Translations under genes and position numbers: made by a program | NCBI RefSeq assembly: GCF_019704555.1 | Contig: NZ_AP024745.1 | Span: forward strand, 10,012,001 to 10,076,000 | Source of the DNA: Actinoplanes sp. L3-i22 | Lineage (GTDB): Bacteria; Actinomycetota; Actinomycetes; Mycobacteriales; Micromonosporaceae | DNA: 64,000 nucleotides | Reading direction: 5' to 3' | In this document: positions 1 to 8,505 of the stretch, piece by piece | How positions within the stretch are numbered: the stretch's first letter is position 1 | Layout: each line of letters opens with the position of its first letter | The notes under the pieces: model-generated | Told to the model about the DNA's origin: nothing | The model's database searches: none | What the model saw: only the letters and a program-made list of their open reading frames with translations

Positions 1-1128
1 GCCGAGTTGCTCACCGGCCCGCTGAACAGCATCGAGGAGGGTGTCCTGGTGGCCCGCCGGGGCGCCGAGCGGCTGGCGTCGCGCGGCGTCGGCCGCAGCT
101 ACCAGACCCGGCTGCTGGCGATCGCCGGCAACGGCCTGTTCCGGATCGGTCAGTGGGCCGAGGCGGACTCGGTGCTGGAGGAGGCGATGCGGCACCGCCC
201 GTCCGGCGCGGACGCGGTGGAGGTGCTGCTCGCCCGGAGCCGGCTCTGGGTCGGGTTCGGCGAGGTCGACAACGCCCGCCGGGACCTGGACGCGGCGGCC
301 ACCCTGCTGGCCGGCGGCGGGGCGCGGCACGTGCTGCCGATGCTCACGCTGCGCTCCGGCCTGGCGATGTGGCAGAAGGAGCACGCCGCCGCGCGCGCCG
401 CGGTGCAGCGGGGTCTGACCGAGACCCGCTCCGACGACCTGGTGCTGCTCGGCGTGCTGGCCTGGCACGGGCTGCGCGCCGAGGCCGAGGCGCACGTGGA
501 CGGCGCGCCGGTCGACCCGCTCGCGCTGCGCCGGCTGCGGACCGTGGTCGGCCGGATCGAGGCCGGGGCGAACGCCGCGCCCGAGGTCCGCGCGGTGCTC
601 GACGGCTACCTGGCGCTCTGCACGGCCGAGCTGAGCCGGGTCGAGGACCGGCAGGACCCGGAGCAGTGGGCCCGGGCCGCCGCGATCTGGGACCGGCGGG
701 AGCAGCCCTACCCGGCGGCGTATTCGCGGTTGCGGCATGCCGAGGTAGCGCTGGGCCGCCGGGCCCGGCGGACGGCCGCGGTCACCGGGCTGCGCCAGGC
801 GTTCGCGACCGCGGTCGCGATGGGCGCCCGCCCGCTGGCGAACGAGATCAAGGGCGTCGCGCAGCGGTTCCGGGTCTCCCTGGTGGAGGACGCGGACACC
901 GTCGCGATGCTGCCGCCGGAGCCGGATCAGGGTGATGAGCTGGCAGTTCTCACCGGCCGGGAACGTGAGGTGCTGGCCGCGGTCGCGGAGGGCCTGACGA
1001 ACCGGGAGATCGGCGAGTTGCTGTTCATCAGCGAGCGCACGGTCGGCGTGCACCTCGGGCACATCTTCGACAAACTTCAGGTACGTACCCGCGTACAGGC
1101 GAGCCGGGTTTATCTAACCGCGGCGTGA
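1..1128 (+). CDS. LuxR-family transcriptional regulator, C-terminal part (5' end outside window)
   Basis: The frame is open from the first base, so the true start lies upstream and only the last ~375 codons are seen. The C-terminal ~60 residues are a clear LuxR/FixJ-type helix-turn-helix: LTGREREVLAAVAEG, then TNREIGELLFISERTV and the recognition helix running into GVHLGHIFDKLQV. The preceding ~300 residues are Ala/Leu/Arg-rich helical sequence resembling the tetratricopeptide-like region of large LAL/MalT-type regulators, which usually begin with an AAA/NB-ARC ATPase; that part would be outside the window. It is a DNA-binding activator whose ligand cannot be read from here. The next gene is 173 bp downstream on the same strand. 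Confidence 0.88.
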   Translation, partial: AELLTGPLNSIEEGVLVARRGAERLASRGVGRSYQTRLLAIAGNGLFRIGQWAEADSVLEEAMRHRPSGADAVEVLLARSRLWVGFGEVDNARRDLDAAATLLAGGGARHVLPMLTLRSGLAMWQKEHAAARAAVQRGLTETRSDDLVLLGVLAWHGLRAEAEAHVDGAPVDPLALRRLRTVVGRIEAGANAAPEVRAVLDGYLALCTAELSRVEDRQDPEQWARAAAIWDRREQPYPAAYSRLRHAEVALGRRARRTAAVTGLRQAFATAVAMGARPLANEIKGVAQRFRVSLVEDADTVAMLPPEPDQGDELAVLTGREREVLAAVAEGLTNREIGELLFISERTVGVHLGHIFDKLQVRTRVQASRVYLTAA

Positions 1129-1225
1129 CCAGGCAATCGTTATGCGCCCGTGACATACGTACGCGGAATACGTCGTTCTACCGATCCCCTCGTCCGTCGT
1201 CGGTGAAAGGCTGGGCGCACGGGGG

Positions 1226-1262
1226 AGCACCGCCCGGTGGTCTGGGACCGCCGGGCGGTGCT
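1226..1262. other. 12-bp perfect inverted repeat between the LuxR and DUF5995 genes
   Basis: AGCACCGCCCGG at 1226-1237 pairs perfectly with CCGGGCGGTGCT at 1251-1262 across a 13-base loop. It lies 97 bp after the LuxR stop and 39 bp before the next start. No T-tract follows, so it is either a GC-rich terminator of the LuxR gene or a hairpin in the DUF5995 leader. The rest of the 1129-1301 gap shows nothing else I recognise apart from the ribosome binding site GGAGG at 1292-1296. Confidence 0.45.
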
Positions 1263-1301
1263 GGGGGCCCCTCCGCACATCTGCAAGTCGTGGAGGATCC
1301 G

Positions 1302-2072
1302 ATGACCCAGCCCATCTGGGGACCAGTGCAAGCCGAGATGTCCGTGATCCTGCGGGAGCATCCGGACGACGTGCCCGCCGTCGTCGCCCAGCTCGGCGCG
1401 CTGCAGGACGTCCTCTGCCAGGTGCCACCGCTGTTGAACGGCAACCCGCTGGCCGATTTCAACAAGCTCTACCTGGCGATCACCGAGAACGTGCTGGACC
1501 GGCTCTACGCGGGCCGGTTCAAGGATCCGGCGTTCCTGTCCCGGCTGGACGTGGAGTTCGCCGCGCGGTATTTCGACGCCCTGCGCTACTGGACCGAGGG
1601 CAGCCCGGCCTGTCCCGGCGTGTGGGCCGGCCTGTTCCACCGGATTCCCGGGCCGGATCCGCGCCCGCTGCCGTCCGCGGTCGCCGGCGTCAACGCGCAC
1701 ATCAACTTCGATCTGCCGTTCGCGCTGGTCACCACGTTCGACCACCTGGGCTCCGACCCGATCGACGGCAGCGACCAGCACCACGACTACCTGCAGGTCA
1801 ACGACATCTTCGCGGAGGAGATCCCGGGCCTGCGCCGCGGCTATCTGGACCGCTGGCAGCTGCTCATCGACACGATGAACGGCGAGCTCGACGACTGGTG
1901 GCAGGGCGAGATGGTGGACTACACCCGCAACGTCGCCTGGCGCAACGCCCAGAAGATCTGGGCGATCCGGCACGACCTGATCGCGCTCGACACCGAGCGC
2001 CGCCGGCTCGACCGGACCGCCACCGGCCTGGGCAAACTGCTGCTCTCGCCGTTCGCCGACTTCCTGCAGTGA
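1302..2072 (+). CDS. DUF5995 family protein
   Basis: A 256-residue protein with no signal peptide or membrane segment. The ATG at 1302 follows a good GGAGG; the longer upstream reading frame has no ribosome binding site. The pattern fits the actinobacterial DUF5995 family: NPLADFNKLYLAIT near residue 45, FAARYFDALRYW near 85, a central HINFDLPFAL, and several conserved His/Asp residues (FDHLG, DQHHDYLQVN). Conserved His/Asp clusters of this sort could bind metal, but no biochemical role is established to my knowledge. It abuts the convergent lipoprotein gene: its stop ends at 2072 and the other stop begins at 2073, with no room for an independent terminator. Confidence 0.8.
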   Translation: MTQPIWGPVQAEMSVILREHPDDVPAVVAQLGALQDVLCQVPPLLNGNPLADFNKLYLAITENVLDRLYAGRFKDPAFLSRLDVEFAARYFDALRYWTEGSPACPGVWAGLFHRIPGPDPRPLPSAVAGVNAHINFDLPFALVTTFDHLGSDPIDGSDQHHDYLQVNDIFAEEIPGLRRGYLDRWQLLIDTMNGELDDWWQGEMVDYTRNVAWRNAQKIWAIRHDLIALDTERRRLDRTATGLGKLLLSPFADFLQ

Positions 2073-2576
2073 CTACGGCTTCTTGAGCACGATCAGCCGG
2101 GCCGCGGTCGCCGAGCCGTTCTGCACGCCACCGATGCCGACCTCGACGCCGGACTTCAGCGCGGCCCGGTCCACGGCCTTGCGCTGCTGCACGACGCGCA
2201 GCGGGTCGCCGTAACTCCAGGTGAGCTTGAAGCCGTCGGTCGACTCCACGGTCAGGCTCTTGTCGTCAACCGCGGTGATCTTCCCGCGCTGCACGACGAT
2301 CGTCTTCGTCTCGTCCTTGACCTGCACGGTCACCTCGCCGTGCAGGGCGTTGCGGCGCAGGAGCTGACGGACCACCCGCGGGCGGACGCCGTCCTTCGAC
2401 TTCACGCTCGGTGACGGATCGGTGTCCGCGTCGGTGGTGAAGCCGACGGTCTGCAGGGCGACGGCCTCGGAGGCCACGTCGCCCATCGCCGGGGTCTCCG
2501 TCGCGGCTGCGCCGCATCCGGCCAGGGCGAGGGTCACGGTCGCGGCGAGGATCAGGGCTTTCCCGCTTCGATTCAT
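2073..2576 (-). CDS. Secreted lipoprotein with DUF5666-like domain
   Basis: A 167-residue protein starting at the ATG at 2576. The N-terminus MNRSGKALILAATVTLALAGC is a type II signal peptide with lipobox LAGC, so it should be lipidated and held on the outer face of the membrane. Residues ~85-165 resemble the beta-rich DUF5666 pattern: GKITAVDDKSLTVES, then a tryptophan strand, then a basic stretch and VEVGIGGVQNGSATAARLIV. A DPSPSV linker precedes it. It is downstream of, and on the same strand as, the two-component system (74 bp gap), so it could be co-transcribed or regulated by it; that is inference. Function unknown. Confidence 0.75.
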   Translation of the reverse strand: MNRSGKALILAATVTLALAGCGAAATETPAMGDVASEAVALQTVGFTTDADTDPSPSVKSKDGVRPRVVRQLLRRNALHGEVTVQVKDETKTIVVQRGKITAVDDKSLTVESTDGFKLTWSYGDPLRVVQQRKAVDRAALKSGVEVGIGGVQNGSATAARLIVLKKP

Positions 2577-2650
2577 GGGTACGACGATGGACCCGCCCCG
2601 ATCGGCGAAAGTCAGCCGATTGTTCGAGCCCGGTAAAGAAGCGCCACGAC

Positions 2651-3997
2651 TCACGGCGCCCGGTAGGGAAGCTCCACCGTGAACATCGCCCCGCCCTCCG
2701 GGGCGTGCCCGGCCGCGATCCGCCCGCCCAGCCGCCCGACCAGGCGCGCCGCCAGCGCCAGCCCGAGCCCGCTGCCGACCTTGCGGATGCCCCGGTAGCG
2801 ACGGTTCAGCGCGCCCCGCTCGAACGCGACGGCCAGGTCGTCGTCGGTGAAGCCGGGCCCGCCGTCCCGCACCTCGACCACCCCGCCGGACTCCCCCGCC
2901 CGCACCGCCAGGACCAGCGGCGCGCCGGCCGGGACCACGCGCAGCGCGTTCTCGCACAGCCCGTCGAGCACCTGCCGGATCCGGCCCGGGTCGGTCGCCA
3001 CCGTGACCGGGGTGTCCGGCAGCTCCACCGAGAGGCTCGGCCCGTCCGGCGCACAGCGCGCCGACCAGGCCGTCCCGGCGTCCCGGACCAGCTCGGTCAG
3101 GTCCACCGAGACCACGTCCAGCGGCAGGTCGGCGGCCTCCAGGCGGGACAGCACGAGCAGGTCGGAGATGAGCCGGTCGAGCCGGTCGGCCTCGGCCATC
3201 ATGGTCGCCCCGGCCTGCGGCGCGCCGTCCGCCCCGACCACCCCGTCGGCGAGCGCCTCGGCGTAGCCCCGGATGGTGGCCAGCGGCGTACGCAGCTCGT
3301 GGGAGACCGACAGCAGGAAGTCGCGTTCCCGGCCCTCGCTCGTCTGCAGGGCCGCGGCCAGCTGATTCACCGCCTCGGCGAGGTGGACCGCCTCGGCCGG
3401 CCCGTGCCGGGCGATCCGTACCGACCGGTCGCCGGCGGCGAGCCGTCCGGCGGCGGCCGCGGCCAGCTCGATCGGCTTGGTGACGAACCGGGCCAGCAGC
3501 GCGCCGGCCAGGACCCCGCCGAGCAGGCCGGCCAGCAACGCCCACCAGACGCTGCCGAGCACCTGCAGGCCCAGGCCGAACGAGGCCGGCCGGGTCAGCA
3601 CCACACCGGCGTCCACCCCGGGCAGCGGCCGGCCGGCGATGAACGAGGCCCGCTCGCCGACCAGGCCACGCATGTCGACCAGGTTGCCGGCGGTCACCTG
3701 GGCGACCACCCGCGGCGGCAGGCCCTGATGATCCGGGATCCCCCGCCGGATCAGGTAGATCTCGATCTGGTCCCGGCGCAGCCGCTGGGCGATCCGCTCC
3801 CGGGCGGCCGGGCGCTCGTCGTTCAGCAGCTCCACGGTGATCGCCGACTTCTCCATCAGCTCCGCGCGGACCTGGGTGTTCACCGAGCGGACCGCGACCG
3901 GGATGGCGACCAGCGCGGTGATGATCACCGAGACGACCGCGGTGGCGGCGGTGACCAGGACGGCGCGGCCGGTCAGCGTGCGGAAGAAGTCACGCAT
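2651..3997 (-). CDS. Sensor histidine kinase (HAMP, HisKA, HATPase)
   Basis: A 448-residue membrane kinase. A transmembrane helix (about residues 13-36) and a second one (about 150-171) flank a ~110-residue extracellular sensor region. HAMP follows (FVTKPIELAAAAAGRLAAGD). The phosphoacceptor His is in SVSHELRTPLATIRGY (about residue 233). The ATPase domain has the N box LCENALRVV, G1 EVRDGGPGF and G2 VGSGLGLALAARL. All catalytic motifs look intact. It should autophosphorylate and pass phosphate to the response regulator encoded just upstream, with which it overlaps by 8 bp (translational coupling). The signal is not identifiable. Confidence 0.95.
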   Translation of the reverse strand: MRDFFRTLTGRAVLVTAATAVVSVIITALVAIPVAVRSVNTQVRAELMEKSAITVELLNDERPAARERIAQRLRRDQIEIYLIRRGIPDHQGLPPRVVAQVTAGNLVDMRGLVGERASFIAGRPLPGVDAGVVLTRPASFGLGLQVLGSVWWALLAGLLGGVLAGALLARFVTKPIELAAAAAGRLAAGDRSVRIARHGPAEAVHLAEAVNQLAAALQTSEGRERDFLLSVSHELRTPLATIRGYAEALADGVVGADGAPQAGATMMAEADRLDRLISDLLVLSRLEAADLPLDVVSVDLTELVRDAGTAWSARCAPDGPSLSVELPDTPVTVATDPGRIRQVLDGLCENALRVVPAGAPLVLAVRAGESGGVVEVRDGGPGFTDDDLAVAFERGALNRRYRGIRKVGSGLGLALAARLVGRLGGRIAAGHAPEGGAMFTVELPYRAP

Positions 3998-4676
3998 CGG
4001 CGGTGTATCCGACGCCCCGGACGGTCCGGATCAGGCCGGCCGCGTCGCCGAGCTTCGCGCGGACCTGGGCGACGTGCACGTCGACCGTGCGGGTGCCGGC
4101 GTGCGAGGCGTAGCCCCAGACCGCGGCGAGCAGCTCCTCCCGGGTGAAGACCCGGCCGGGCCGGCCGAGCAGGTGCGCCAACAGATCAAATTCGGTCGCG
4201 GTCAAGATCAAAGGCCGATTTTGTACGGCCGCGGCACGCCGCCCCTGATCGAGCGTGAGCGGGCCCAGCGTGCGGACCCGATCGGTTTCCGGCGGACCGG
4301 CCGCGCGCCGCAGCAGGGCCTTGACCCGGGTGACCAGCTCGCGCGGGCTGAACGGTTTCGTCACGTAGTCGTCGCCGCCGAGCTCCAGGCCGAGGATCCG
4401 GTCCACCTCGTCGTCCCGCGCGGTCAGGAAGATCACCGGGGTCCAGTCGCCGTCGGCGCGCAGCCGGCGGCAGATCTCGGTGCCGTCCAGGCCGGGCAGC
4501 GCGATGTCCAGGATGCACGCCACCGGCCGCAGCCGCCGCGCCGAGGCCAGCCCGGCCACGCCGTCGTGCTCGACCTGCACGCCGAAGCCCTCCCGGCTCA
4601 GGTAGAGCCGGACCAGGTCGGCGATCGGCCGCTCGTCCTCGACGACCAGGACGAGCCCCTTCGACGTATCGGTCAC
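3990..4676 (-). CDS. OmpR/PhoB-family response regulator
   Basis: A 228-residue two-domain regulator. The receiver has the acidic pocket VVEDE, phosphoacceptor Asp near residue 57 in CILDIALPGLDG, the Thr in IFLTARDD and Lys in YVTKPFSP. The C-terminal winged helix shows LTATEFDLLAHLLG, FTREELLAAVWGY and TRTVDVHVAQVRAKLG, typical of the PhoB class. It is the first gene of a pair with the kinase (8-bp overlap). One odd point: codons for VQNRPLILT (near 4201-4230) are AT-richer than their neighbours and match a dispersed signature described in the findings. Confidence 0.95.
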   Translation of the reverse strand: MTDTSKGLVLVVEDERPIADLVRLYLSREGFGVQVEHDGVAGLASARRLRPVACILDIALPGLDGTEICRRLRADGDWTPVIFLTARDDEVDRILGLELGGDDYVTKPFSPRELVTRVKALLRRAAGPPETDRVRTLGPLTLDQGRRAAAVQNRPLILTATEFDLLAHLLGRPGRVFTREELLAAVWGYASHAGTRTVDVHVAQVRAKLGDAAGLIRTVRGVGYTADA

Positions 4677-5264
4677 GGCTCACATCATGCCGCCGGGGCA
4701 GGGCGGCGAACGTTCGGGCAACGTAAGGGATGTCGCTGGGACGGGTGAACTCCGGAATTCACCCGGAGGCCCTCCGGGTCACGGTCAGCGCCCTGGGCGC
4801 GCTCCCAGGCACCTCCGCTGTTACGGAAAGCGCTCTCCTGACGTGCTATAAAGGCGCAGGTCCAACAGCGGGCCCCTGCCGTGTTTTCCGCCCGGTTCGC
4901 TGTGCCGTGCCCGGAATGCCCGGCCCCTTGAGCCGGGCGAGGCGTCGCACACGGGGGGATGCCTCGCCCACCCAGCTTGTCCCGATGGCCGCCCGCCCCG
5001 CGGGCGGCCATCGCTGTCACGCGCCCGGCGCGCCCACTCTTCGCCCAGCCGCGCTGCGCTCCCAGCGCTGCGGCACTTTCACTTCCGCGACGCGAGGCGA
5101 GGCGCCCACTCTTCACCGCACGCCCAGCGCTGCGGCAACGCCCGCTCCCGCCGCACGCTCGACGCTGCGGCACGCCCAGCCGCGCTGCGCTCCCAGCGCT
5201 GCGGCACTTTCACCTCCGCGACTCGGAGCGACGCGAGGCGAGGCGACGCGGGGCGGGGCGGGGC

Positions 5265-5309
5265 GGCGCGAGGCGGGGCGGCGCGAGGCGGGGCGGCGCG
5301 AGGCGGGGC
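5265..5309. repeat. 15-bp tandem repeat, three perfect units
   Basis: The unit GGCGCGAGGCGGGGC occurs three times in a row at 5265-5279, 5280-5294 and 5295-5309, flanked by shorter GGCGGGGC-type words. It is part of island A. Confidence 0.9.
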
Positions 5310-5336
5310 GGGGCGGGGCGACGGGCGGGGGCTCAC

Positions 5337-5370
5337 GCCGTACCCAAATCGGATTTTGATCTTGGGTTTC
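5337..5370 (-). repeat. Copy A of dispersed GTAC...GATC signature
   Basis: On the minus strand this reads CCCAAGATC, an AT-rich core, GATTTGGG and then GTACGGCGTGAGCCCC. It starts a few bases beyond the stop codon of the minus-strand exonuclease gene at 5377 and is followed by the GC-rich tandem repeats. Close relatives are found near 63443, 61979 and 49441, and more distant ones inside genes. The CCCAA/TTGGG ends could form a weak stem, so a role as a transcript end is possible. Confidence 0.6.
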
Positions 5371-5376
5371 GGGGGT

Positions 5377-6594
5377 TTAGCGAGGGGCGTTGAGGAGGGC
5401 TTCGAGCATGGTTTTGTAGGCGATCGCGGTGACGATCGGGATGCCGTACTGGCGGGCGAGTTTGGCCACGCCGGAGAGGGAGTCGGGGTCGGCGGCGACC
5501 AGCAGGCGGGTCTGCTTGGTGACCTTGCGGGCGGTGCGCAGGCCGTGCGTCAGCGCGTCCACCTCGAGATGCTCGCGGGGCGGCCGCAGGGTGCCGGTGA
5601 AGACGATCTGGTCGCCCGGGCTCAGCTGCCACTGCGCGGGCTGCCGGGCCGGCCGGGCCGCGGCGGTGGCCAGCGCCCGGTCGACGTCCGCGCTGGTCAG
5701 GCCGAGCAGCTCGGCCACGCCGTCCAGGTCGAGGCGCTCGGCCGGGGTCAGGATCTGGTCGGCCAGGGCGACCGTGGCCAGGCCGGACAGGTATCGGTGG
5801 TGCAGGAACTCGGCGTCGGCGCGGGACAGACCGATCTTGCCCGCGGTGGTGACCAGCTGGTCGGCCTCGCTGGCCGAGATGTGCCGGTCCAACATGACGC
5901 CGTCGAGCAGCGCGAGGTAGGCGTCGGCCTTCGGGTCGAGCTGGCGGGGCAACCGGTCGACGAGCCGGGTGAGGAAGTGCGGCTCGCGCTCCTCCGGGCG
6001 GCGGCGCGGCACCGCGGCGACCGAGGTCACCGGGAGCGCCGGCCACTTCGCGTGCCGGGCCTCGTCGAGCAGCTCGGCCCAGGGCGGCGGATCGCCGGCC
6101 CGGCCCAGGTAGTACCCGAGCAGCTCACCGGCCGCGCGGGCACCGTGCAGCGCGGAGTACTCCCGGTGCGGGCCCAGACCGGCGGCGGCCCGGCAGGCCT
6201 TCAGGCTCCGGGACGCGGTCGGCAGGAAGTGCCCGGCCAGGCGCATGGTGCACAGCCCCCGATCGTCCTCGACCGGCACGGACACGCCGAGCTTGCCGAA
6301 CTCGGCGGTCAGGAAACCCGCGTCGAACAGCAGGTTGTGCGCGACCACGAGCTGCCCGGCCAGTCGTTCGGCGACCTGGCCGGCCAGCTCGGCGAAGACC
6401 GGCGCGCGGCGGGCCTCGGCGCCGGTGATGCCGTGCAGCGCCTGCGGCCCCAGGTCCCGGTCCGGGTTGACCAGGGTGCACCATTCGTCCAGGATCCGGC
6501 CGCTTCCGTCGAGACGGACGATCGCGATCTCCACGATCCGGTCGTGCCAGCTGGTCTTGGTGCCGGTGGTCTGCAGGTCGACGACGGCATACAT
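5377..6594 (-). CDS. Degenerate DnaQ-like exonuclease domain fused to TerB-like region and BRCT domain
   Basis: A 405-residue soluble protein. Residues 1-160 have the DEDDh exonuclease fold of DnaQ, but key residues are replaced: motif I is VVDLQTTG with Gln8 in place of the metal-binding Glu; motif II HNLLFDAGF (Asp91) is intact; motif III reads YSALHGA, with Tyr146 and Gly151 where the family has His and Asp (HxxxxD). The middle (about 205-295) resembles a TerB-like helical domain (LDGVMLDRHISASEADQL, AGKIGLSRADAEFL). The C-terminus (about 318-405) is a BRCT domain beginning DQIVFTGTLRPPRE. The likely role is DNA or protein binding rather than proofreading; it is probably inactive as a nuclease, which is my inference. 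Confidence 0.85.
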   Translation of the reverse strand: MYAVVDLQTTGTKTSWHDRIVEIAIVRLDGSGRILDEWCTLVNPDRDLGPQALHGITGAEARRAPVFAELAGQVAERLAGQLVVAHNLLFDAGFLTAEFGKLGVSVPVEDDRGLCTMRLAGHFLPTASRSLKACRAAAGLGPHREYSALHGARAAGELLGYYLGRAGDPPPWAELLDEARHAKWPALPVTSVAAVPRRRPEEREPHFLTRLVDRLPRQLDPKADAYLALLDGVMLDRHISASEADQLVTTAGKIGLSRADAEFLHHRYLSGLATVALADQILTPAERLDLDGVAELLGLTSADVDRALATAAARPARQPAQWQLSPGDQIVFTGTLRPPREHLEVDALTHGLRTARKVTKQTRLLVAADPDSLSGVAKLARQYGIPIVTAIAYKTMLEALLNAPR

Positions 6595-6643
6595 GAGAAA
6601 GAAAACTAGGCGACCGGCCGCGTGCCGCGCCAGCCGGTCCGGA

Positions 6644-7297
6644 TCAGGCGGCCGGCCGGGTCGGTGCGGCGACCGGCTGTTTGCCGCGCCAGCGGGTCCG
6701 GAACAGGCGGTGGGCCGGGCCGGTGAGGAACATCAGGAACAGCGCCCAGAAGTTGACCCGCGGGAACAACGAGCCGATCACCAGGGCGAGCAGCAGCGCC
6801 ACGACCACCGCCAGCGTGCTGATCACCTCCTCGCGCGGGAGCGGCGTGCGCCCGGCGCTCAGCTCCGGATGCCGGTAGACGTAGATCGACAGCACCGCCA
6901 GCGACCCGCTGGCCAGGACCAGGTTTCCGCAGTACAGCGCGACGGTGCCACTGGACGCCTCGAAGTGCGTGATCAACGCGGTCTGGATCGGCAGCATCAC
7001 GATCGCCAGCGTCCAGAGGCCGCTCAGGTACACCACCGTCGGGCGCAGCCGGGACACGTGCCCGAACACCCGGTGGTGCCCCCACCAGAACCGGAAGATC
7101 ACCGCGAAGCCCAGCAGGAACGCGGCCAGCCCGGGCAGGTTCTCGCGCAGCAGCTCGGGCAGTGTCACCCCCTCGTCGATGTCCGCGAGCGTCTCCAGGA
7201 GCGGCAGGACGAGCAGGGTGATCGCGATCGCGGCCACCGCGTCGGTGAAGAGGACGAGGCGCTCCGGGGAGCTGGCCGGTTCTTCCGGTTCGGTCAT
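6644..7297 (-). CDS. TMEM175-family (DUF1211) potassium channel
   Basis: A 217-residue integral membrane protein with about six hydrophobic helices. The family's pore-lining motif RxxxFSDxxxAI appears near the N-terminus as RLVLFTDAVAAIAITLLVL, with FTD in place of FSD. Later hallmarks include FRFWWGHHRVFGHV. Bacterial TMEM175 proteins form tetrameric K+-permeable channels. The start at 7297 is the only ATG near the first helix. It diverges from the GST gene, and only 29 bp separate the two starts, so their promoters must overlap. Confidence 0.88.
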   Translation of the reverse strand: MTEPEEPASSPERLVLFTDAVAAIAITLLVLPLLETLADIDEGVTLPELLRENLPGLAAFLLGFAVIFRFWWGHHRVFGHVSRLRPTVVYLSGLWTLAIVMLPIQTALITHFEASSGTVALYCGNLVLASGSLAVLSIYVYRHPELSAGRTPLPREEVISTLAVVVALLLALVIGSLFPRVNFWALFLMFLTGPAHRLFRTRWRGKQPVAAPTRPAA

Positions 7298-7326
7298 CGC
7301 GACATTATGAAGTTCCCCGATGCACG

Positions 7327-8298
7327 ATGGTCGGTATGACGAGCTCCGGCGAGTACACCCGTGACCAGCGTTACATCGCCACGCGCATCACCGCCGACGG
7401 ACGCGACGGCTATCCGGTCGAGCCCGGCCGCTACCGCCTGGTGGTCAGCCGCGCCTGCCCCTGGGCCAACCGGTCGATCATCGTGCGGCGCCTGCTCGGC
7501 CTCGAGGACGTGCTCTCGATGGGCGTCGCCGGGCCCACGCACGACGAGCGGAGCTGGACCTTCGACCTCGACCCGGGCGGGCGCGACCCGGTCCTCGGGA
7601 TCGAGCGGTTGCAGGAGGCGTTCTTCACCAGATTTCCCGGGTACGAGAAAGGCATCACCGTGCCCGCGATCGTGGATGTGCCGAGCGGGGCGGTGGTCAC
7701 CAACGACTTCGCGCAGATCACCATCGACCTGTCGCTGGAATGGGCGGCGTACCACCGGCCGGGCGCGCCCCAGTTGTACCCGGCCGACCTGCGCGCGGAG
7801 ATCGACGCGGTCAACGACGTGGTGTTCCGGGACGTGAACAACGGCGTGTACCGGGCCGGGTTCGCGACCTCACAGGGGGCCTACGACAAGGCGTACCGGC
7901 AATTGTTCGATCGTCTGGATTGGCTTTCCGAGCGTCTGAAAGGCCAGCGGTTCCTCGTCGGAGAGGCGATAACCGAGGCCGACGTACGGCTGTTCACCAC
8001 GCTGGCCCGCTTCGACGCGGTCTATCACGGGCATTTCAAGTGCAATCGGTCGAAGCTGAGCGAGATGCCGGTGCTGTGGGCCTATGCGCGGGACCTGTTC
8101 CAGACGCCGGGCTTCGGCGACACGATCGACTTCGACCAGATCAAGGAGCACTACTACGTGGTGCACCGCACGATCAACCCGACCGGCATCATCCCGGCCG
8201 GCCCGGACGTCACCGGCTGGCTGACCCCACACGGCCGCGAATCCCTGGGCGGCCACCCCTTCGGCACCGGCACTCCCCCGGTTCGAGTGGCGGGATAG
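7327..8298 (+). CDS. Xi-class glutathione S-transferase / glutathionyl-hydroquinone reductase-like protein
   Basis: A 323-residue cytosolic protein with the Xi-class catalytic motif CPWA (Cys44) in SRACPWANRSIIVRRLLGLE, a thioredoxin-fold N-terminal half (FPGYEKGITVPAIVD) and an all-helical C-terminal half (FLVGEAITEADVRLFTTLARFD, YHGHFKCN). Xi-class enzymes reduce glutathionyl-hydroquinones. Actinobacteria generally use mycothiol, so the physiological thiol here may differ. A second in-frame ATG at 7336 is an equally plausible start; neither has a clear ribosome binding site. Confidence 0.9.
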   Translation: MVGMTSSGEYTRDQRYIATRITADGRDGYPVEPGRYRLVVSRACPWANRSIIVRRLLGLEDVLSMGVAGPTHDERSWTFDLDPGGRDPVLGIERLQEAFFTRFPGYEKGITVPAIVDVPSGAVVTNDFAQITIDLSLEWAAYHRPGAPQLYPADLRAEIDAVNDVVFRDVNNGVYRAGFATSQGAYDKAYRQLFDRLDWLSERLKGQRFLVGEAITEADVRLFTTLARFDAVYHGHFKCNRSKLSEMPVLWAYARDLFQTPGFGDTIDFDQIKEHYYVVHRTINPTGIIPAGPDVTGWLTPHGRESLGGHPFGTGTPPVRVAG

Positions 8299-8305
8299 CG
8301 GACCG

Positions 8306-8479
8306 TCAAACGCCGCGGATGCGGTTCACCAGCGGCCAGATACCGGAACTCGGATTCGCGCCCGGCGGCGAACCGTCACCCGCGTGCTTCGCGTCCAGTC
8401 GAACGGCCCGCTGAACGGCGGCGTCGTGACGGGCCGCCAGCAAGACCAGGATCTCGGGCCGCTGAGCCGACGAGGTCAC
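8306..8479 (-). pseudogene. Remnant resembling the C-terminus of RloB
   Basis: A 57-codon frame from a GTG at 8479, just downstream of the RloA-like ATPase and in a different frame from it. Its sequence (LAARHDAAVQRAVRLDAKHA, then GANPSSGIWPLVNRI) recalls the end of RloB proteins as I remember them, where a helix of this type is followed by an NPST-x-x-x-LV motif. RloB normally follows an RloA-type ATPase and is ~200 residues, so the N-terminal ~150 residues appear to be deleted. The family match is from pattern memory and could be wrong; it might instead be a short hypothetical gene. Confidence 0.45.
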
Positions 8480-8505
8480 CCGCCGGGTCGGCGGGCCGCT
8501 GCGGC

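Larger units (their letters stand above)
4677..5376. other. Non-coding GC-rich island with hairpins and repeats (island A)
   Basis: No reading frame here looks like a real protein; those that stay open are Arg/Ala/Pro-rich and open on both strands. The island holds: a TATAAA-like box at 4849-4854; a hairpin CCCGGC/GCCGGG at 4919-4937; a second, GGCGAGGC paired with GCCTCGCC around 4937-4970; a strong 13-bp hairpin GATGGCCGCCCGC/GCGGGCGGCCATC around 4984-5012 without a T-tract; and a ~48-bp imperfect direct repeat (5043-5100 and 5173-5240, containing CAGCGCTGCGGCACTTTCAC). Three perfect 15-bp tandem units follow, and the dispersed signature lies at its right edge beside the stop of the next gene. 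Confidence 0.6.

Noticed and set aside
2705..4147. 480-codon plus-strand frame opposite the histidine kinase
   Set aside because: Gln/Arg/Asp/Pro-rich shadow; the minus strand encodes the complete HAMP-HisKA-HATPase protein.
4730..5393. Several 140-210-codon frames across island A, on both strands
   Set aside because: Composition is Arg/Ala/Pro repeats with no motif or ribosome binding site; multiple frames are open simultaneously because of tandem GC repeats.
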